From: Chitinophagaceae bacterium
GTDB lineage: Bacteria; Bacteroidota; Bacteroidia; Chitinophagales; Chitinophagaceae
Reading direction: 5' to 3'
DNA length: 11,584 nt
NCBI GenBank assembly: GCA_003167015.1
Contig: PMUF01000601.1
Coordinates: 1 to 11,584 of the forward strand
In this document: one piece after another, positions 7,622 through 11,584 of the stretch
Position numbering within the stretch: the first letter of the stretch is position 1
Layout of the letters: the number at the start of each line of letters is the position of its first letter
Notes under the pieces: generated by a model
Told to the model about the DNA's origin: nothing
Seen by the model: only the letters and a program-made list of their open reading frames with translations
Database searches by the model: none
Program-made: the position numbers and the translations under genes

Positions 7622-9271
7622 TTATTTCTTGCGACGCTGCCGCCAGAGGTCATAGCCGAGATTCAATTGCAACGCGCTGTTATGCGGCGCCGATCCGCCT
7701 TGTCCCGGCCGCACATACGAAGTCAGCGATTGTTGGTAGCGCAGGTTTAGCGTAAGCCTTTTCCAGCGATAGGCCACATCCAGCAGGACCCGCCAATCTG
7801 ACCTCCGCAGTCTGGCAAGGGCGCCAGGGTCATATTTCAGGTCGAGATTGAAATTTCCATTGACGGAGACGGGGCCGACGCCATTCGAGGCCTGCGAATC
7901 GAAACGTTCTATCGCTGCCCCGTCCCACAGCCGGGAATATTGTAATCCCGCCCCAAGGTACAGCCCGCCGGCCACCCGGTAGTGTATGGTCAGAGGAATA
8001 TCTGTATAGTATAATTTCTCAATAGACACAACAGTATCCTTGATCGACGTCTGGACGGGATTATTAGTATAGACAGTATCATAGCCGCCTGTGCTGTCAA
8101 TCTGCTGCGACCGGGAATACTGCGGACTGTAAAGACGCACGCCCGCATCGATATAGACCCTGTCGCCCATATACATCCGCACATAAGCCCCGGGCAAATG
8201 ATCCGGCAACAGATCGGGCCCGTCTGACGAAGTATATTTATAGGCTGTCTGGCCGTCCACCGCGAAGTTCAGTCCGTCCCACAATCCTACGGCAAGGATC
8301 CGCTCACCTTTGCCGGCAGGAGCCTTTGTAGACTGCGCTGCCGTATTCCCGGGATGATCTTTGCCCCCTTTAGCCGCCGGCGCTTTTACCGGCAACAGGC
8401 CCTTCCCTGGCTTCAATCCGGCAACCGGCAAAGACGCATAACTGCCGCGCCGCGAACGGTCATAACCCGATCCGACAATAGCCAGCGACGGCATTTGTGC
8501 CCTCCCCTCATGCAGGTGATGGCCCCTCTTAATCGGGGAATCGCCTCCCCCCGACTGCGCTGTCGGCTTCCGCACCACCTCACCTCCCTCCTGCTGCCAC
8601 CCCCTCCCTGCCCCGGATTGCCCCGTCACGCCTCCGGCTCTCCTCCCCGCACCCCCGGATTGCCCCACCCCCTCCCTCGATCGCTTCACTGTCTTCTCCG
8701 CCGCAGAATTCTCTACCCCATTTCCGCCGGCCTGCTCACCTCCGCGCCTATCCGTCTCCACTATCTTACCTCCTCCTCTCTTTACAGAATCTTTCCCTCC
8801 ACCGGACTTTAGTCCCGATTCCACCCCAATCTCTCCCGTCCCGCCGGTCTCCCCCTCAGCCGACCCGGACCTCGCAGCCAACCCAGACCCCTCAGCCGCT
8901 CCAGACCTCGCAGCCGGCCCGGACCTCGCAACCGGATTTCCATTCGCCATCCCCCCACTCCTCTCTTCCTGTCCCATACCCCTCGGCGTATCTCTTCCCA
9001 CACTCACCCGCCCCTCCACAACCCGTCCCGCATCCCGCAGCAAAGGCTTGCGCACCACCAACCAGACACTAACCCCAGCCACCACAGCAGCCGGCGCCAG
9101 CCAACGAAAGTTCCGGAACCAGGAGCCGGAGCCCTTCACCCTGGCGACAGGCATCCCCTTATCAAGCATCGGCCGCATGAGCGACCATGCCTCTTCCGCC
9201 GGCGGCACAGTTATCGGGCTGTCCTCGGGAGGAAAAAATGAAGTGTGTTTGTTCTCTCCACTCATAGTCAT
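7622..9271 (-). CDS. Envelope-spanning protein: cytoplasmic head, membrane helix, long low-complexity linker, outer-membrane beta-barrel
   Basis: A 549-residue protein with an unusual layout. Residues 1-56 are soluble and include EEAWSLMRPMLDK, a short segment I associate with small anti-sigma-like heads in Bacteroidota (from memory, unverified). Residues 57-73 (WLAPAAVVAGVSVWLVV) form one membrane helix with basic residues before and after it. Residues 74 to about 325 are a Gly/Ser/Ala/Arg/Lys-rich linker, surely disordered, with 6-residue repeats. From about 326 to the end lies a PorT-like outer-membrane barrel: LAVGLWDGLNFAV, GAYVRMYMGDRVYIDAGVRL, YYTDIPLTIHYRV, GLYLGAGLQYSRL and LQLNLGYDLW, ending in a basic RQRRKK tail. 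The start overlaps the sigma stop (ATGA), and an alternative ATG lies two codons in (9265). Tight coupling to an ECF sigma gene suggests it is that sigma factor's regulator, but no known anti-sigma domain is certain. It may be a fusion of anti-sigma and barrel genes. Confidence 0.85.
   Translation of the reverse strand: MTMSGENKHTSFFPPEDSPITVPPAEEAWSLMRPMLDKGMPVARVKGSGSWFRNFRWLAPAAVVAGVSVWLVVRKPLLRDAGRVVEGRVSVGRDTPRGMGQEERSGGMANGNPVARSGPAARSGAAEGSGLAARSGSAEGETGGTGEIGVESGLKSGGGKDSVKRGGGKIVETDRRGGEQAGGNGVENSAAEKTVKRSREGVGQSGGAGRRAGGVTGQSGAGRGWQQEGGEVVRKPTAQSGGGDSPIKRGHHLHEGRAQMPSLAIVGSGYDRSRRGSYASLPVAGLKPGKGLLPVKAPAAKGGKDHPGNTAAQSTKAPAGKGERILAVGLWDGLNFAVDGQTAYKYTSSDGPDLLPDHLPGAYVRMYMGDRVYIDAGVRLYSPQYSRSQQIDSTGGYDTVYTNNPVQTSIKDTVVSIEKLYYTDIPLTIHYRVAGGLYLGAGLQYSRLWDGAAIERFDSQASNGVGPVSVNGNFNLDLKYDPGALARLRRSDWRVLLDVAYRWKRLTLNLRYQQSLTSYVRPGQGGSAPHNSALQLNLGYDLWRQRRKK
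8500..9035 (-). other. Purine-rich coding strand over the linker
   Basis: The plus strand here is mostly C and T with many runs such as CCTCCC and CCCCC, so the coding strand is almost all G and A. It encodes the Gly/Arg/Lys/Glu-rich linker. The skew is far stronger than in the neighbouring genes and stops where the barrel domain starts. Confidence 0.7.
8861..8932 (-). repeat. Four tandem 18-bp repeats in the linker of the barrel protein
   Basis: Four consecutive 18-base units on the coding strand follow the pattern GYTGMGRGGTCYGGRNYG and encode VARSGP, AARSGA, AEGSGL and AARSGS (residues 114-137). A fifth unit begins at 8860 (GCTGAGGGG) and then diverges. Units one and four differ by very few bases, which suggests recent copying or correction. 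All units keep the frame, so changes in copy number would only change linker length. Confidence 0.9.
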
Positions 9272-9825
9272 CTATTGAAATGTCTTTCCAATACGGATTT
9301 CAACTTTCTCCGGCTTTCGCTCAGATGCCATTTTATCGTGCCGGTTGTCAGTCCCACATTCTCCGCGATTTCCTTTATAGAATATCCCTCGATATAATAA
9401 AGATTACATATCGCCCTTGTGCCCGGGTTCAACTGGTCGAGCAGAATGTAGAGGTCCTTTCTCTCGAGGGCCGCAATAGGATTATGACCCGCCGCCGTCT
9501 CCGGTACTGTCTCCCCGGCATCATACGGGCCGGACAGCACAGCAGGCCGCATGGACGCCCGCAGTTTGTCGATAGCGGTATGGCGGACTACCGTATAAAC
9601 CCAATTGAAGAATTGACCCTTTTCCGTCCGGTAATCGGCAATATGCCCGAAGACCTTCATCATCCCGTCATTCACGGACTCGATGGCCTCATGATCGTTT
9701 TCGAAAAATCTCCGGCACATGCAGAACAGGGGAACGTAATATTCCTTGTACAATCGTTCCTGGCTCACCCGTTCATTCCGAACGCAGCCCTGTATGACTT
9801 GCTGCAGATCTTCCAAAACCAACAA
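9268..9825 (-). CDS. ECF RNA polymerase sigma factor with probable TTG start
   Basis: A 185-residue ECF sigma factor of a second type. Region 2 covers about 21-92 (SQERLYKEYYVPLFCMCRRF, then NDGMMKVFGHI and GQFFNWVYTVVRHTAIDKLR); region 4 covers about 124-179 with helix-turn-helix GYSIKEIAENVGLTTGTIKW (147-166). No ATG lies before region 2: an in-frame TAA at 9831-9829 is the lipoprotein stop, followed by AGC and then TTG at 9825. The first ATG (Met36, 9720) would remove the first helix of region 2, so TTG at 9825, or TTG at 9822 or 9816, is the likely start. The end overlaps the barrel-protein start by four bases. The layout implies translational coupling with both neighbours. Its own anti-sigma factor, if any, should be the barrel protein. 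Confidence 0.9.
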   Translation of the reverse strand: MLVLEDLQQVIQGCVRNERVSQERLYKEYYVPLFCMCRRFFENDHEAIESVNDGMMKVFGHIADYRTEKGQFFNWVYTVVRHTAIDKLRASMRPAVLSGPYDAGETVPETAAGHNPIAALERKDLYILLDQLNPGTRAICNLYYIEGYSIKEIAENVGLTTGTIKWHLSESRRKLKSVLERHFNR

Positions 9826-9828
9826 GCT

Positions 9829-10644
9829 TTATGGTTGATTTATTTGTGTAGGCGAAATAGTGACACCGGAAGTATAAGGCCAGTTGAAGCTGAATCCCGT
9901 GGCCGTAACAGTATAAGTACCTTGATATAGGGTTTGATTCACCATCACGGTGATCGGGTAGGTCCCTGCCGCAGGCGGCCCGGTCAGGTACTGCTCCGGA
10001 AACAAATAAGCCGTGGCCGGATTTTGCGCGCCATCGCATCCCGATCCGGTAGCAGTCGAAATGACCTCATAGAATATCAGCGATATTTCGCCGTTGTCAA
10101 CCGCTACACTGCCGAACTGTCCTTGACTAACCGACCAGACAAAAGTCGGAAAACAATTGTATACAGTAGTTGATTGCGCCAGCAGTACCAGGCGCCCGAT
10201 GGAATCCAGCGATGGCGTCAGCGTAATTCCCACACCGGCCAGGGAAGTGGTATCGGTAGTAGTAGGAGGAACCGGCGTATACACAGTATCACTTACCGTG
10301 ATAGGGCAAGTCGCACTGTCGGCAGAGTCCGCACCGGACACATAACTGGCCTTGATCTGATATTTTCCTGCTTCTGCAAACAAGATCATCGCCTGACCGT
10401 TACCCGTCGTAATATGCGCAGCAGTCGCAGGAGTGACCGTCCATCGTATATTTTCAGCTGCAGAGTTATCTACCGTAGCAATCAACGGCGCACCCTTTTG
10501 TACACTGGTTGCAGATAACGTTAAGGTAGCGTTGGAGGTTCCGGAAGTTTTTGAACCGGACGCAGGACTGGCATTCTTATTACAGGCTATGAATCCGGCC
10601 GGCGACAACATCAAAAAAGATAATGTCCAAAATAGACGTTTCAT
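9829..10644 (-). CDS. Lipoprotein with Ig/PKD-like segment, function unknown
   Basis: A 271-residue predicted lipoprotein. The ATG at 10644 gives MKRLFWTLSFLMLSPAGFIAC, a clear type II signal with lipidation at Cys21, followed by a Ser/Thr/Gly spacer. Residues about 41-118 (LTLSATSVQKG, IRWTVTPATAA, AGKYQIKASYVSG, CPITVSD) have the rhythm of a PKD or bacterial Ig-like beta-sandwich. A Pro/Thr linker (TPVPPTTTDTT, 123-133) leads to a second, unrecognised beta-rich part (about 137-271) with cysteines at 164 and 203 and a TYTVTATGFSFNWPY end. An upstream ATG at 10686 would place 14 residues before the signal and is rejected. Only three bases separate its stop from the sigma start, so it is probably part of that regulatory unit, perhaps as a surface or periplasmic sensor; that role is inference. 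Confidence 0.85.
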   Translation of the reverse strand: MKRLFWTLSFLMLSPAGFIACNKNASPASGSKTSGTSNATLTLSATSVQKGAPLIATVDNSAAENIRWTVTPATAAHITTGNGQAMILFAEAGKYQIKASYVSGADSADSATCPITVSDTVYTPVPPTTTDTTSLAGVGITLTPSLDSIGRLVLLAQSTTVYNCFPTFVWSVSQGQFGSVAVDNGEISLIFYEVISTATGSGCDGAQNPATAYLFPEQYLTGPPAAGTYPITVMVNQTLYQGTYTVTATGFSFNWPYTSGVTISPTQINQP

Positions 10645-10700
10645 ATATTTTATGTTTTTGTCTATTTTACGCCCGCACCGGATCAAAAGGTTGGGTAAAC

Positions 10701-11584
10701 TCAGAAAATAACGACGACCTTCCCTCTCGTCTTCCCGGTCTCTACCGCCAGGTGGGCTTCAGCCATTTGCCCGAAAGCAAACACCTTCGAGACCTCCGCC
10801 CGCAAAGCCCCATCCCCCAGCAACTGCGCGATATGCTGCATGTCTTCCCCGCTGCTTTGAACCATCATGGACTTTCCGAAAATGCCTTTCGCCTTGGCTT
10901 TTTCCTGAACACCATCATTCGCTGAAGAAGGAATGGACACGAGCGTTCCGCCTTTCTTGATCACTTGCAATGACCGGTCAATATAGTCCCCGCCGCGGGT
11001 GTCCAGCACAAAATCGATGTCCTTGACCACATCCTCAAAGCGTTGGGTTTTATAATCTATAAACTCATTAGCTCCCAGCCCCAATACGAAATCTTTGTTT
11101 TCCGCCGAAGCCGTGCCGATCACATAGGCGCCGATATGCCGCGCGAACTGTACCGCAAAATGCCCTACACCGCCTGCAGCCGCATGGATCAATACCCGCT
11201 GCCCCGCACGCAGTCTGCCGTGATCGGAAAAGGCCTGCCAGGGCGTTAATGCTGCCAGTGTCGCAGCCGCCGCCGACTCGAAGCTGACAGCACCAGGTTT
11301 CAACGCCAGCTGATCTGCCGGCGCAGCCACATATTCCGCATAGGCCCTGCCATGACCCGGAAAATTCACCATCCCGAATACCTCGTCGCCTGCCTCGAAT
11401 TCCTCCGCCCTCGATTCAGTCACGATGCCCGCAATATCCCAACCCAGGATCATCGGGTTCTCCCCTTTCAGCTTCCCCGCTGCCCCCTTCCCCGCCCTCG
11501 TTTTCACATCCACCGGGTTGATGCTGATCGCCTTTACCTGTACCAATACCTCTCCTTCGCCGATCACCGGCGTTGGCAGTTCCG
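10701..11584 (-). CDS. Zinc-independent medium-chain NADP-dependent/quinone oxidoreductase, 5' end outside window
   Basis: The frame is open from the right edge; 293 codons before the TGA are visible and the first ~25 residues of the family are missing. It starts with ELPTPVIGEGEVLVQVKA, then ISINPVDVKTRAGKG and MILGWDIAGIV of the GroES-like domain, GDEVFGM, and the Rossmann nucleotide-binding segment LIHAAAGGVGHFAVQFARHI (the AxxGGVGxxA motif of quinone reductases). No cysteine/histidine zinc-ligand set is seen, so a quinone oxidoreductase-like NADPH enzyme is expected rather than a zinc alcohol dehydrogenase. It is cytosolic, and its substrate is unknown. A 56-bp gap separates it from the lipoprotein gene; nothing links it functionally to the regulators downstream, and it may belong to another transcription unit. 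Confidence 0.92.
   Translation of the reverse strand, partial: ELPTPVIGEGEVLVQVKAISINPVDVKTRAGKGAAGKLKGENPMILGWDIAGIVTESRAEEFEAGDEVFGMVNFPGHGRAYAEYVAAPADQLALKPGAVSFESAAAATLAALTPWQAFSDHGRLRAGQRVLIHAAAGGVGHFAVQFARHIGAYVIGTASAENKDFVLGLGANEFIDYKTQRFEDVVKDIDFVLDTRGGDYIDRSLQVIKKGGTLVSIPSSANDGVQEKAKAKGIFGKSMMVQSSGEDMQHIAQLLGDGALRAEVSKVFAFGQMAEAHLAVETGKTRGKVVVIF

Noticed and set aside
8354..8812. Plus-strand open frame rich in Pro, Arg and Ser
   Set aside because: Results from the absence of stop codons in the C/T-rich complement of the linker; the minus-strand protein has a membrane helix and a barrel.
9280..9930. Plus-strand open frame of 216 codons across the sigma and lipoprotein genes
   Set aside because: Antisense to a clear ECF sigma factor; low-complexity translation without a domain pattern.
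10645..10700. Promoter for the lipoprotein-sigma-barrel unit in the 56-bp gap
   Set aside because: A TTTG occurs near 10687-10684 but no acceptable TAnnTTTG follows at the right distance, so no element can be named.

Overview
The window looks like chromosomal DNA of a Bacteroidota bacterium, most probably of the Chitinophagaceae (Chitinophaga-like). The reasons are a TonB-dependent transporter of the SusC type with an extra N-terminal STN signalling domain, its SusD partner, Bacteroidota-type ECF sigma and FecR anti-sigma factors, and starts without obvious Shine-Dalgarno sites. The family placement is inference from gene style; no rRNA or other marker is present. All nine genes lie on the minus strand and are transcribed from right to left. 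Long plus-strand open frames are shadows of these genes.

In transcription order: (1) 11584-10701, the C-terminal part of a zinc-independent medium-chain quinone/NADP oxidoreductase, cut by the window edge. (2) 10644-7622, a compact three-gene unit: a lipoprotein with an Ig/PKD-like segment, an ECF sigma factor that seems to use a TTG start right after the lipoprotein stop codon, and a 549-residue protein overlapping the sigma gene by ATGA. That last protein has a short cytoplasmic head, one membrane helix, a long low-complexity linker and a C-terminal outer-membrane barrel. (3) 7551-5838, a second ECF sigma factor and its FecR-type anti-sigma factor, which carries a 14-residue tandem duplication. 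(4) A hairpin, then 5763-339, the susC and susD genes. (5) 336-1, the N-terminal part of a secreted right-handed beta-helix protein, cut by the left edge and starting two bases after susD.

Groups 3 to 5 form a glycan-utilisation locus of the trans-envelope signalling type. The expected logic, from known FecA/FecR/FecI and Bacteroides hybrid systems, is: glycan binds SusCD, the STN domain contacts the periplasmic part of FecR, FecR frees the sigma factor, and susCD plus the enzyme gene are induced. The beta-helix gene suggests a substrate rich in uronic acids, but this is weak because only the N-terminus is visible.

Group 2 is the least ordinary part. Here the partner of the sigma factor is not a FecR but a protein that appears able to span inner membrane, periplasm and outer membrane in one chain, preceded by a lipoprotein. 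It could be a one-chain relay from outer membrane to sigma factor. Its linker holds four perfect-length 18-bp repeats, so its length may vary between strains.
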